Shown here: piece by piece, positions 25,586 through 34,296 of the stretch | Numbering within the stretch: the stretch's first letter is position 1 | Layout: every line of letters begins with the position of its first letter | From: Deinococcus detaillensis | GTDB taxonomy: Bacteria; Deinococcota; Deinococci; Deinococcales; Deinococcaceae | DNA: 64,000 bases | Assembly (NCBI RefSeq): GCF_007280555.1 | Contig: NZ_VKDB01000017.1 | Span: 1 to 64,000 of the forward strand | Reading direction: 5' to 3' | Translations under genes and position numbers: made by a program | The notes under the pieces: model-generated | Databases searched by the model: none | What the model saw: only the letters and a program-made list of their open reading frames with translations | Told to the model about the DNA's origin: nothing

Positions 25586-26688
25586 AGCAGACCGAGCGGT
25601 ATTTGAGGACGGCCACGCAGGGACTGTGGGGCCGGGCGCGGCGCGAACTGCGAACCGAATTGCAGGGGCACATCAACGAGCGGATGGCCGAGTTCCGGCT
25701 GGGCGGTCTGAGCTCCGAAGATGCCGAGCGCCAAACCTTGCGCGAACTCGGCACGCCCGTGCGGGTCAGCGGCGGAATGCTGGGCGTTCATACCGTTCCG
25801 GCACTGGGCAAAGCGGGTGCGCTGAGTTTGCTGCTGGCGACGACCCTGCTCACCGCCTTGCCGCAGGGGTTGGCACAGGTCAAAAGTATTTACGGCAGTT
25901 CCCCAAATACTGGGGAAACCAGCTACTTGGATTTTGAACAGCTGAAGGCAGCCATCGAGAAGGCGGGTGGGGAACTCAGCGGCAAACCAGACAATGCCGT
26001 TGTCACGGTGCCAGGTGCGCCGCGTGCCCATTATCCGCTCAACACCATGAACTGGCTAGGAGCGGCTCTGGTACGAGAGAACAAAACTTATCTGAATACT
26101 GACCTGCTTATTGGTGGGATCCTCAGCTCCGGTGCAGATTTACGGATTTTGGGTTGGAAAAATCCCACTTTGAGAGCTGGCAAAGCCAACATTCAACTTG
26201 AGACGGATGATCAGCGGGTCGTGAGTGATCTGTACACCAATACGTTCGACGGCGACACTGCCTTTAGAGGCGACGGCATCAGCTGGGGTTTTGCTTTGAA
26301 GGAGGGTACGGGAAAAGCACTTGGCTTCACCGGGCAATTTAAGAAAGGTGGTGTGTATGCGCTGGTGCTCCCGAAGCTGACCTATTGGACTTCGCTAGGA
26401 TCGAGTAACAGCCCGCAGGATGGATACGTCATCTTGGGCAGTAGCATTAACCAAGCTCAAACAGGGAGCGTTGCGTTCCAAGTGAGTGACGTCAAGCAGC
26501 CGTTCAAACTTTATTCCAGTGTCAGGGATTTTCAGGCCGCACTGGATCCTTACCGCACCATTGCCACTGCCCCAGTCGCCTCCTGGGACGCCACCCACCC
26601 CGCCCCGGCGCTGATTCTGGAACTCAGCGGGCATTTCGGGCCAGATGCTTATAGCGTCGTGCCTGCTCAGTCGGTGCGGCGTCCTTAA
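25582..26688 (+). CDS. HAAS/permease-prefix domain membrane protein
   Basis: A 368-residue protein. Residues 1-60 (MKQTERYLRTATQGLWGRARRELRTELQGHINERMAEFR, SSEDAERQTLRELGTP) form the HAAS/permease-prefix signalling helix region that is usually encoded beside PadR regulators. One membrane segment follows (about 75-97, GKAGALSLLLATTLLTALPQG). The rest is an exported domain (about 270 residues) of unknown type, starting SYLDFEQLKAAIEKAGGELSG. It probably senses or signals across the membrane under PadR control. The extracellular domain is less GC-biased than the N-terminus and is not recognised. Confidence 0.72.
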   Translation: MKQTERYLRTATQGLWGRARRELRTELQGHINERMAEFRLGGLSSEDAERQTLRELGTPVRVSGGMLGVHTVPALGKAGALSLLLATTLLTALPQGLAQVKSIYGSSPNTGETSYLDFEQLKAAIEKAGGELSGKPDNAVVTVPGAPRAHYPLNTMNWLGAALVRENKTYLNTDLLIGGILSSGADLRILGWKNPTLRAGKANIQLETDDQRVVSDLYTNTFDGDTAFRGDGISWGFALKEGTGKALGFTGQFKKGGVYALVLPKLTYWTSLGSSNSPQDGYVILGSSINQAQTGSVAFQVSDVKQPFKLYSSVRDFQAALDPYRTIATAPVASWDATHPAPALILELSGHFGPDAYSVVPAQSVRRP

Positions 26689-26777
26689 AAATTCGTTTAA
26701 CTCCATACTTTGACCACCCTCTCGCGTCTGCGCAGAGGGCGGTGCCGTTTTGAAATTTGTCAAATATTGTTTGCGGC

Positions 26778-27434
26778 TCAGCGCGTCAGGCGGGCCAGCC
26801 AACGTGCCGCCAAGTCCGGTTGTCCGTCACGTACACTCGGCCCGCCGGTCAAGCGCAAATAACCCGCCAGCGGCTGCTCCGGGTCGCTGCCGAGCAGTTC
26901 GGCGTCCAGCAGATCAAGCTCAGCTTGAAGCGCTCCCGGCAAATCTGGCCCCGCGACGGCCTGTCCAAAACGGAGGTACGCTTCGGGCTTGGGCTGGCCG
27001 CGCAGCACCACCCGGAGAGCCACCGGAATCAGCGCCGCGCCGGAAACCCCCGCCAGCCACGCCGCGCCCGCTTCTATGCGCCGCACCTCGCCGAGCGGTT
27101 CCAGACGGCCTTCGGGAAAAACAACCACCCAGTGTCCAGTTTTTGAGGCTCTTAAAGCGGGCCGCAGTTCGTGAGCGCCAATGGCACCGACGAGGCGCAG
27201 AAACGGAAAAATAGACAGTTGCCGCTCGGTCATCAGCACGCAGAACGGTTGGCCGAGTTGCCAAGCCACTTCGCGCAGCACGTATCCGTCCCACCATGAG
27301 TGATGCGAAGGGGCCAGCACCGCCGCGCCTGACGGCACCTCGCCGCGCACCCACACGCCGCGCAGACCGCTTCTGATCTGAGCGCGAATGGTGCTTCTGA
27401 GCATCCACTCAAAAAAGTCAGGTGGGTTGGTCAT
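26778..27434 (-). CDS. PlsC-type acyltransferase in the carotenoid operon
   Basis: A 218-residue glycerolipid-acyltransferase-fold protein with the catalytic HX4D motif [18 protein letters not shown], and the substrate-binding [13 protein letters not shown]. Its start overlaps the end of the lycopene cyclase/CruF gene by 17 bp. Members make phosphatidic acid, but others acylate glycosylated carotenoids (CrtN/CruD-type late steps). Its position suggests a carotenoid or membrane-lipid acylation role; that is inference. Confidence 0.78.
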   Translation of the reverse strand: MTNPPDFFEWMLRSTIRAQIRSGLRGVWVRGEVPSGAAVLAPSHHSWWDGYVLREVAWQLGQPFCVLMTERQLSIFPFLRLVGAIGAHELRPALRASKTGHWVVVFPEGRLEPLGEVRRIEAGAAWLAGVSGAALIPVALRVVLRGQPKPEAYLRFGQAVAGPDLPGALQAELDLLDAELLGSDPEQPLAGYLRLTGGPSVRDGQPDLAARWLARLTR

Positions 27435-28935
27435 GTGATCTCACGCGTTTGGCCGAGGCTGCACTGTTTCTCAGGACTGCCCAGACTGCCGCGCCCATCG
27501 CCACAGCGGTCAAAAGGGCCGCCAACGGCAAGCCGAGCAGCAACAAACCGAACGGCAAGAAAGCAGCTTCGATCAAGTAGGCGAGGCGGAAATCAGCGGG
27601 GAGAGAGGCCTGCGCCTTGCCTGCGGCCTGATACAGTTCCGGCGCAATCTTGCCAAAGGCCCACACCAACCCCGCGCCCACCGCCCACCAGCCCACGAAG
27701 TTCTGAATCGGCGCTCCAGCCCACAGCGCTCTGGCGTCACTCCAAGCCCAAAAGCCCTGCGCCGTCATCAGCGGCTCCAGGCCGATGTCCCACGCCACCA
27801 AGAGCAGGCCCGCCAGCCAAGCGCGGCCCCTGGTCAGCAGCGCTGCCGATAAAGTCATGGCAAACCAGCCCAGCGGCACCAGCAGCGGCACGCTCAGCAA
27901 GGTGAGGCCCGGTGCGCCCGCATAGCTGTAACTGCCAAACGGAAAGCCGGTGCGCGTGCCCAGCACTTCCACGCCCAGTCCGACGCCAAAGGCCAGCGCC
28001 GCCAGAATCAGCGATTTAGGGCCGACTTTTTGCCAGGCCCAACTCAGGCCCGCCAAGAAGAGCGCCCCGGTACTCAGCGTGCCGAGGAGTGGGAAACCGT
28101 CCGGCCACAAAGGAACCGGAATTTTGAGCAGCACGTACAGCAGCAAAAAGCCCTGCCAAGGCTGAAACACCCGCTTGAGAACGTTGACCCGCGTGAGCGC
28201 CACCGGATGCAAAAAGGCCATCAGGCCCGTCGCGATCAGCAAGTTGGTAATGAGGAAAAAGATCATTTCCTCAACGGGCAAGACCCCGCCCAGATTCCAA
28301 CCCAGCGTGTAGCGCGGCGAAATGCTCCAGATGCCCTGCGAGATGGCAAAGAGATCGGTGGCCCACAAATACAAAGTCGGCGGGATGGTCGCCAGCCAAA
28401 ACAGGCGCGGCCTGCCCATCACCAAGTCGCCGCCAAAAGCCGACAGCCCTGCCAAGACCGGAGCGGCCCACGCCAAGATCAGCCCCATGTAGAAGGTCGG
28501 CTCGAACCTCAGCATCACCACGCCCGCAAACGCCACACCCAGCCACAAGCCCGCCAAGCCCCAGCGCGTCAGCAGCGGCGCGGCAGAAATGCGCGGCGGG
28601 CCGGAGCGGCGCAGCAGGAAGTACAGCCACAGCCCCGTGATCAGCGTCTGCAAAGCGAAGAAAGCGTATTCCTCGTAGGGCACGTAGAGCAGGCGGCCCA
28701 GCACTCTCTCCGGCGGATAATTCCAGACCTGCTTGAACACCAAGTAGTTGTCCCAAGGCGTCGTGTACAGCATGGGAATCAGCGGAAACAGCAAGAAAGT
28801 CGTCCAGGCCCATTTGTTTTCAGGTCGGAACTCTCCCGCTACCGGCTGCCCCTGACGGGTTTGCCACCACGTCAGGGCGATCAGCAGCAGCAGCGGCGGC
28901 AAGATGAAGGTGAGGTGGTACTGAAGGTAAGTCAT
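27418..28935 (-). CDS. Fused lycopene cyclase (CrtYcd type) and CruF carotenoid hydratase
   Basis: A 505-residue multi-pass membrane protein. Residues about 1-115 and 120-240 are two lycopene-cyclase-domain repeats ([20 protein letters not shown] in the first, [19 protein letters not shown] in the second), as in the CrtYc and CrtYd subunits. Residues about 290-480 match the CruF family of carotenoid 1',2'-hydratases ([53 protein letters not shown]). It would cyclise one lycopene end and hydrate the other, giving the monocyclic, hydroxylated skeleton of deinoxanthin. In D. radiodurans, as I recall, these activities lie in separate genes. It lies downstream of crtO by 43 bp. Confidence 0.8.
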   Translation of the reverse strand: MTYLQYHLTFILPPLLLLIALTWWQTRQGQPVAGEFRPENKWAWTTFLLFPLIPMLYTTPWDNYLVFKQVWNYPPERVLGRLLYVPYEEYAFFALQTLITGLWLYFLLRRSGPPRISAAPLLTRWGLAGLWLGVAFAGVVMLRFEPTFYMGLILAWAAPVLAGLSAFGGDLVMGRPRLFWLATIPPTLYLWATDLFAISQGIWSISPRYTLGWNLGGVLPVEEMIFFLITNLLIATGLMAFLHPVALTRVNVLKRVFQPWQGFLLLYVLLKIPVPLWPDGFPLLGTLSTGALFLAGLSWAWQKVGPKSLILAALAFGVGLGVEVLGTRTGFPFGSYSYAGAPGLTLLSVPLLVPLGWFAMTLSAALLTRGRAWLAGLLLVAWDIGLEPLMTAQGFWAWSDARALWAGAPIQNFVGWWAVGAGLVWAFGKIAPELYQAAGKAQASLPADFRLAYLIEAAFLPFGLLLLGLPLAALLTAVAMGAAVWAVLRNSAASAKRVRSHDQPT

Positions 28936-28978
28936 GGCAACAGAGGGCAGCCGCTCCGCTCATTCACCCCCGCCGCCT

Positions 28979-30526
28979 TCATTTGCCCAGCCCCCAGACC
29001 TTGCGCCGCGTCATGTCGTGAATCAGCACCCGCGCCGCGTTCCTTCCCGACGCGCCCATGATGCCGCCGCCGGGGTGGGTACTCGCGCCGGTCAGGTACA
29101 GCCCCTTGACGCCCGGCCATTTGTACTGGCTGGCCTGCATCCAGGGCCGGAACGAAAACATCTGGTCGAATGACATCTCCAAGTGCATCACGTTGCCCCG
29201 GTGCAGGCCCAGATTGCTTTCCAGCCACTGCGGCGTCTGAACCAGTTCGCCCACGATCATGTCGCGTGTGCCGGGCGCGTAGTGCTCGAAGGCGGTCAAG
29301 ATGTTGTCGCGGGCCTCGGCCACCCGGCTCTCCCACGTTCCAGACGCCAACTCATACGGGTAATACTGCGCCCACAGCCACAGCACGTCGCAGCCGGGAG
29401 GGGCCAGAGCGTCGTCCACCGCGCTGAAACTCATAGCGATGATGGGCGGGTCGGTGGTGGGTTCTCCGGCCAGGTATTCGCCGTAAGCCTTCATCAGTTG
29501 GCGCTCGTTTTTGATCAGCAGGCCCAGCGCCACCCGTGAGTCCGGCTCGGTGTGATTGCGGTATTTGACCTTGCCATTGAGGGCCAGCCGCAAAATCATG
29601 CCGAAGCCGTTGCCGACGCGCACCCGTTTGGCCGCTTCCGGCACATATTCATCGGGCAGAGCGGCGGCAGTTGTTAGGATGTGGCTGCCTGCCACCACCG
29701 AGCGGCCCGTGAAGCGGCTGCCATCTTCGAGTTCAATGCCGGTGGCCTTTCCGTTTTCCACCAAAATGCGCTTGACGGGGGCGTTGACGAACACCTGCCC
29801 ACCGTTTTCTTCAATCGCCAGCCTGAGCGCTTTGGTCAGGCCGCCGCTGCCGCCTTTGGGCCGCGCCACGCCGCCCTGGTGGTACAGCGGGTGCCACAGC
29901 AAAAAGGGAGCGCTGAGCGGGTCGGACGGGGGCGGGCCGGACTGGGCGGCCATCCAGGTCAGCGGCGCTCTGACCCGTTCTTCGCTGAACGTCTCGCGGG
30001 CCACGTCGCCGTAGGGGCGCAAAATGGTGGCGAGTTGCTTGCTCATGTCGCGGCCCTTGCCGCTGTTGACCAGCATCTTACCGAGTTCCAGCGGGCCGGG
30101 GGCAGAGTTGAATAGGTCGGCCACCGCATCGGCGAACGGCGTCCAGTCGTTTAGGAATTTACGGTAAGCGTCACCCTGTTTGGGGAAAATCTGGTTGAGT
30201 TCGTCGATGGTGCGCTCGGCGTCACGGTACATGAACCAGGGCGTTTCACCGTCTGAGGCTTGAAACATCGGATCGACTTCCAAGTAGTGCAGGCCGTAAC
30301 GGTTAAGTTCCAGTTCCTGCACCACCTTGGTCATCCGAATCAGAATGTGGGCGCTGCCGCCGTAGTCGAAGCGGTAGCCGGGCACCAGTTCTTCGGTGCT
30401 CACCGCTCCGCCGACGATGTGCCGCCGTTCAAAAACGCCGACCTTGAGGCCCGCTTGCGCGGCATACGCCGCTGTCACCAGGGCGTTGTGACCCGCGCCC
30501 ATCACCAGTACGTCAAAATCGGGCAT
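28979..30526 (-). CDS. crtO: CrtO-type carotene 4-ketolase
   Basis: A 515-residue FAD-dependent phytoene-desaturase-like oxidoreductase starting [35 protein letters not shown] (dinucleotide-binding motif). Then come [37 protein letters not shown] and the C-terminal [31 protein letters not shown]. It closely resembles remembered Deinococcus radiodurans CrtO. It adds a 4-keto group to the beta-ring in deinoxanthin synthesis. I chose the ATG at 30526; the longer frame to 30733 adds unlikely residues before the FAD motif. It is the first gene of the crtO-cyclase/CruF-acyltransferase operon. Confidence 0.92.
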
Positions 30527-30637
30527 CTGCTCATTATGCCGTGAGGGGTGTGGGCACAGAAGGTCAGAAGTCTTGCGGTTGTTCGTCAGCACGCCTTTGT
30601 CAGAACTGGGCCAGAGCCGGCGCGTTAAGCTCTTGTC

Positions 30638-30823
30638 ATGTTCGGACGCCGCGTTCCCGTCAAGTATGTGCTGCTGTTCAGTGTGCTGTTGGCGCTGGTC
30701 TGCGGCGGTATTGCCATTTACTTCGCCCAACAACGCAGTTGGATCGCCACCGCTCTGCTGGGCGTGCTGGCCATCTGGTTTGCCGTAGACGCCCTCCGCG
30801 CCTGGAGCTGGAAGAAGAAGTAA
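30638..30823 (+). CDS. Small two-helix membrane protein
   Basis: A 61-residue protein with two hydrophobic segments (about residues 8-27 and 32-52), basic at both ends (MFGRRVPVK and WSWKKK). Its codon use matches the neighbours. I recognise no family. It is divergent from crtO and just upstream of the phosphatase-superfamily gene. It may be a small structural or assembly protein; no function is assigned. Confidence 0.6.
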   Translation: MFGRRVPVKYVLLFSVLLALVCGGIAIYFAQQRSWIATALLGVLAIWFAVDALRAWSWKKK

Positions 30824-30876
30824 GCCCCAGAGCGCCTAGACTGCACTGATGAGATTGCACTGATGAGATTAGGCCC

Positions 30877-31749
30877 ATGAGCGGCGTCATCTGGCTGGCT
30901 TTAGACGGCGTGGGCCACCCCGAAGACGCGCCGAGCGGCTCGGTCTGGGAACAAGACTTACCCACCCTGCGCCCCATCATTGACGCTGGGCTCGCGCTCG
31001 ACACCACTTTAGGCGTCGCGGGCCTGCCACAGTCCGGCACCGGCCAGAGCTGCTGGCTGACCGGACAAGACGCGGTGCGGCGGATGGGCAAAGGCGGCGC
31101 GGGCGAACACTTCGGGCCCCACCCCGGCCCCACCCTGCAAGCCCTCCTGCGTGAGTCGGCGCTGCCGGTACGCTTAAAGCAGGCGGGCCTGAGCGCGGCG
31201 CTGCTCAACTTTTATCCGCAAGGTTACTTTGCCGCTCACGCCAAACGCCCCCGCTACGGCTGTTTTCCGTTCAGCTTTTTGGCGGCAGGCTTGGCCCTCA
31301 ATCCGCCCGACTTGCCCAGCATTTCCCCGACCTTGGGCCTGCGTTACGGCTCACCGTGGACAGCCACGCAGACCTTGAGCGAGTTGGCTCACGCGGGCGA
31401 AGAAGTGGCGCGGGCAGCCCAGCACCGCGATTTATTGGTGCTGGATTTGTGGCTCAGCGACCTGCTCGGCCACGAAGGCAAACCGGACGCGCCGCCGGAA
31501 CTGGGCGCGGCGGGTCGGCGCTACATGCAGCACCTCGACGCTTTTTTGGGCGGCGTCCTCGGCGCAGGCGGGCGGGCCGTCATCAGCAGCGATCACGGCA
31601 ACTTTGAAGATTTGCGCGTCAAGTCGCATACCACCGCGCGGGTGCCGTTTGCGGGCAGCGGCGTGGACTTGGGCCGTCCCCGCGACATCATGCAGGCGGG
31701 AGCAGTGATGGCCGGTTGGTTCGGGCTGCTTGAGCGGGTAGGCGGCTGA
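30877..31749 (+). CDS. Alkaline-phosphatase-superfamily metalloenzyme
   Basis: A 290-residue protein of the metalloenzyme (phosphoglycerate mutase/alkaline phosphatase/phosphodiesterase) superfamily. The first metal Asp lies in [15 protein letters not shown] nucleophile-type segment follows, [19 protein letters not shown], in which the Ser/Thr should be phosphorylated. The last metal ligands are SDLLGHEG and [25 protein letters not shown]. The substrate is unknown. It is found as a standalone enzyme. Confidence 0.8.
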   Translation: MSGVIWLALDGVGHPEDAPSGSVWEQDLPTLRPIIDAGLALDTTLGVAGLPQSGTGQSCWLTGQDAVRRMGKGGAGEHFGPHPGPTLQALLRESALPVRLKQAGLSAALLNFYPQGYFAAHAKRPRYGCFPFSFLAAGLALNPPDLPSISPTLGLRYGSPWTATQTLSELAHAGEEVARAAQHRDLLVLDLWLSDLLGHEGKPDAPPELGAAGRRYMQHLDAFLGGVLGAGGRAVISSDHGNFEDLRVKSHTTARVPFAGSGVDLGRPRDIMQAGAVMAGWFGLLERVGG

Positions 31750-31955
31750 CAGGGGAATGCAAGACGCCTTTTCATAAACTGTTTTTGCCGTTCAGGCACC
31801 TTCAAAAAGTCAGCCCTGCGGATTTGAGCTGAGTCACCGCTCCTGACTGAGCGCCGCATCCACCCACCGCTTCCGCTTCTGCGAGTTGCCGTGATCTGGG
31901 CGTCATGTTGCGTGAGAATGACCGAACTTGAAATGGTTTTCGACCAAGGAGAAAC

Positions 31956-32408
31956 ATGACTGTCAATGAACATGCTGCGTTCCATTTGAGTTCTCGCCGC
32001 AGGGCCTATTTCGTTCTGTTATCGGCTGCACTTGTTTACGGCGCTGCCCAAGCTGAAAGTGCCACAACCAAAACCACCGCCGTCAACACCGCTTCGCCGA
32101 TGACTTGGCAAGCCGTTCAGCAGCAAAGCGATAAAAACCGAGTCAAAATTGGCGTTACCTTTGACAAAGTCGACGCCGACGGCTACATCATCCTCAAATA
32201 CGGCTCGGTCATGCTCAAAACCCGTTTGGCCGGCGTCAAGGTCAGAACCGCTTTGGCAGGCGTTTTGAACATGTACGTGCCGGAAGGAGCCAGAATCCAA
32301 GCTGAAATCGTGGAGAAAGGCAAGATTCAAAGCGTAGTGCTGTGGAAAAACGGCAAGAATCTCAACGAGCAATTGATGATGGACGGCGTAGCGGTAGGCA
32401 TTCGTTAA
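31956..32408 (+). CDS. Secreted SNase-like (OB-fold) protein lacking catalytic residues
   Basis: A 150-residue protein with an N-terminal export signal (AYFVLLSAALVYGAAQA). The mature part follows the staphylococcal nuclease fold order: KVDADGYIILKYGSVMLKTRLAGVKV, then VPEGARIQAEIVEKGKIQSVVLWKNGKNLNEQLMMDGVAVG, matching the usual DGDTI, RLAGIDAPE, and G-x-N-x-x-L-x-x-x-G-x-A elements. The catalytic Arg/Glu/Arg set appears absent. The call is by pattern only. The ATG is preceded by an AAGGAG site. Confidence 0.6.
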   Translation: MTVNEHAAFHLSSRRRAYFVLLSAALVYGAAQAESATTKTTAVNTASPMTWQAVQQQSDKNRVKIGVTFDKVDADGYIILKYGSVMLKTRLAGVKVRTALAGVLNMYVPEGARIQAEIVEKGKIQSVVLWKNGKNLNEQLMMDGVAVGIR

Positions 32409-32475
32409 GGCCAAACAAGCCAACCCCCGCCATCTGGCGTATGCGTCATTTACGCTCTAGGCGTAGTCTAAACAG

Positions 32476-34296
32476 ATGTCTGCGCCCGCTGCTTCTTCCG
32501 CTCCAGCCCTCAGAGTGCTGGGAACTTATCTGCTGCCGATGTGGCCGCGTGTACTGCTGCTGGCCGCCCTGCTGATCGGCAGCGTGCTGCTGACCCTGAC
32601 TTTGCCGCAACTGATCGCCCGTTTTGTCGATACGGCGACGGCGGCGCTCGGCAAAAACGGAGTGGGCCTGGGCGCTTTACCCAGCCTGACCCGCCTGAGC
32701 CTGAGCTATATCGGCGTGGCCCTGGTGGTGCAGCTGCTCTCGGCGGGCGCAACTTATCTGGGAGCCATCATCGGTTGGAGCGCCACCAACCGCCTGCGCA
32801 GCGACTTACTGGCCCACCTGCTCTCGCTGGACATGAGCTACCACAAAGAGCGCACCCCCGGCGAAATGATCGAGCGCATCGACGGCGACGTCACAGCGCT
32901 CAGCAACTTTTTTTCGCAGTTCGCGGTGCGGGTTTTCGGGGCGGCTTTGCTGCTGACCGGCAGTGTAGTGATGTTTTTCAGAGAAGAAGCCTGGCTGGGC
33001 CTCGGCGTGCTGGCTTTCGTGGCGCTGACGCTCTACGGCATGAACCACGTGCGGCGGCGCGGCATCGAACCCACCCGCCACGAGCGCGAGGGCAGCGCCA
33101 AAATGTTCGGTTTTATTGAAGAGCGCTTGTCGGGCTTAGACGACGTGCGCTCACTCGGCGGCGGCGAGTACACCCTCCGCAAGTTTTTGGGCGTGCAGCG
33201 CGGCTATTTTCAGCGGCTGATGACGGCGGGCGTCGAGCGGACAGCGGTCTGGCAATTCAGCATGCTGATGTTTACCCTCGGCTACGTCGGCGTCATCGGC
33301 GCGGCGGTGGGCCTGTACGGCTCGGGCGCGATCACCATCGGCACGGCGCTGCTGCTCTACCAGTACATGAGCATGGTCGAAGAGCCGATTGACCAGCTTA
33401 CCCAGCAGCTTCAAGACGTGCAAAAAGCCGGGGCCAGCTTGCTTAGGGTCGGTGAAATCCTGAGCCTGACGTCCGCGTTGCCGTCCGGCACACAGCACTT
33501 GCCCGCCGGAGCACTGTCCCTGGAATTCGAGGACGTGTCGTTTGCTTACGAAGGCGAGGACGACGCCCGCGTGCTGAGCCACCTCACCTTCACGCTCAGC
33601 GCGGGCCGCACCCTGGGCTTACTCGGACGTACCGGCAGCGGCAAATCCACCCTGACCCGCTTGGTGTCGCGCCTCTACGATCCGACTTCCGGCCGCGTCA
33701 AGCTGGGCGGCGTGTCGACTGTGGACGCCGATCTGACCTCGCTGAGAAGCCGAATCGCGGTGGTGACTCAAGACGTGCAACTCTTTCAAGCTTCGGTGCG
33801 TGACAACCTGACTTTTTTCGACGCCCACATCCCCGACGAGCGGGTGCGGGAAGCGCTGGCCGAAGTCGGCTTACTGGGCTGGGCTGAGAGCTTGCCCGAG
33901 GGCCTGAGTACCCGTTTGCCAGCCGGCAGCTTGTCGGCGGGCGAAGCGCAACTGCTGGCCTTTGCCCGCGTGATGCTGCAAGACCCCGGCGTGATTTTGC
34001 TCGACGAACCCAGCAGCCGCCTCGATCCGGCCACCGAGGCCCGCTTGACGGCGGCCATGCAGCGCCTCCTGACCAGCCGCAGCGCCGTCGTGATTGCCCA
34101 CCGCCTCGACACGGTGGCCCGCGCCGACGACATTTTGGTGCTGGGCGCGGGAAAAGTGCTGGAATTTGGCGCACGTGAGCAACTGGCCCGCGACCCCAAC
34201 AGCCAGTACGCCAAGCTGCTGGCCGCCGCCCAGTACAGCGAACTCGACGACTTGCCCGACGATTTGGCTGCCGAAATCCGTGAGGTGCTGGCATGA
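32476..34296 (+). CDS. Heterodimeric ABC exporter, first half
   Basis: A 606-residue half-transporter with six membrane segments (about residues 15-310) and an ATPase domain. The ATPase motifs are GLLGRTGSGKSTLTRLVSR (Walker A), VTQDVQLFQASVRDN (Q loop), LSAGEAQLLAFARVML (signature, degenerate from LSGGQ), VILLDEPSSRLDP (Walker B with catalytic Glu) and IAHRLDTVARAD (His switch). It is coupled by an ATGA overlap to the second half. Together they should export a lipid, drug or peptide in TmrAB fashion. Confidence 0.92.
   Translation: MSAPAASSAPALRVLGTYLLPMWPRVLLLAALLIGSVLLTLTLPQLIARFVDTATAALGKNGVGLGALPSLTRLSLSYIGVALVVQLLSAGATYLGAIIGWSATNRLRSDLLAHLLSLDMSYHKERTPGEMIERIDGDVTALSNFFSQFAVRVFGAALLLTGSVVMFFREEAWLGLGVLAFVALTLYGMNHVRRRGIEPTRHEREGSAKMFGFIEERLSGLDDVRSLGGGEYTLRKFLGVQRGYFQRLMTAGVERTAVWQFSMLMFTLGYVGVIGAAVGLYGSGAITIGTALLLYQYMSMVEEPIDQLTQQLQDVQKAGASLLRVGEILSLTSALPSGTQHLPAGALSLEFEDVSFAYEGEDDARVLSHLTFTLSAGRTLGLLGRTGSGKSTLTRLVSRLYDPTSGRVKLGGVSTVDADLTSLRSRIAVVTQDVQLFQASVRDNLTFFDAHIPDERVREALAEVGLLGWAESLPEGLSTRLPAGSLSAGEAQLLAFARVMLQDPGVILLDEPSSRLDPATEARLTAAMQRLLTSRSAVVIAHRLDTVARADDILVLGAGKVLEFGAREQLARDPNSQYAKLLAAAQYSELDDLPDDLAAEIREVLA

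Noticed and set aside
30527..30733. Longer N-terminus for CrtO
   Set aside because: The conserved FAD motif begins three residues after the ATG at 30526; the 69 extra residues look like untranslated DNA.
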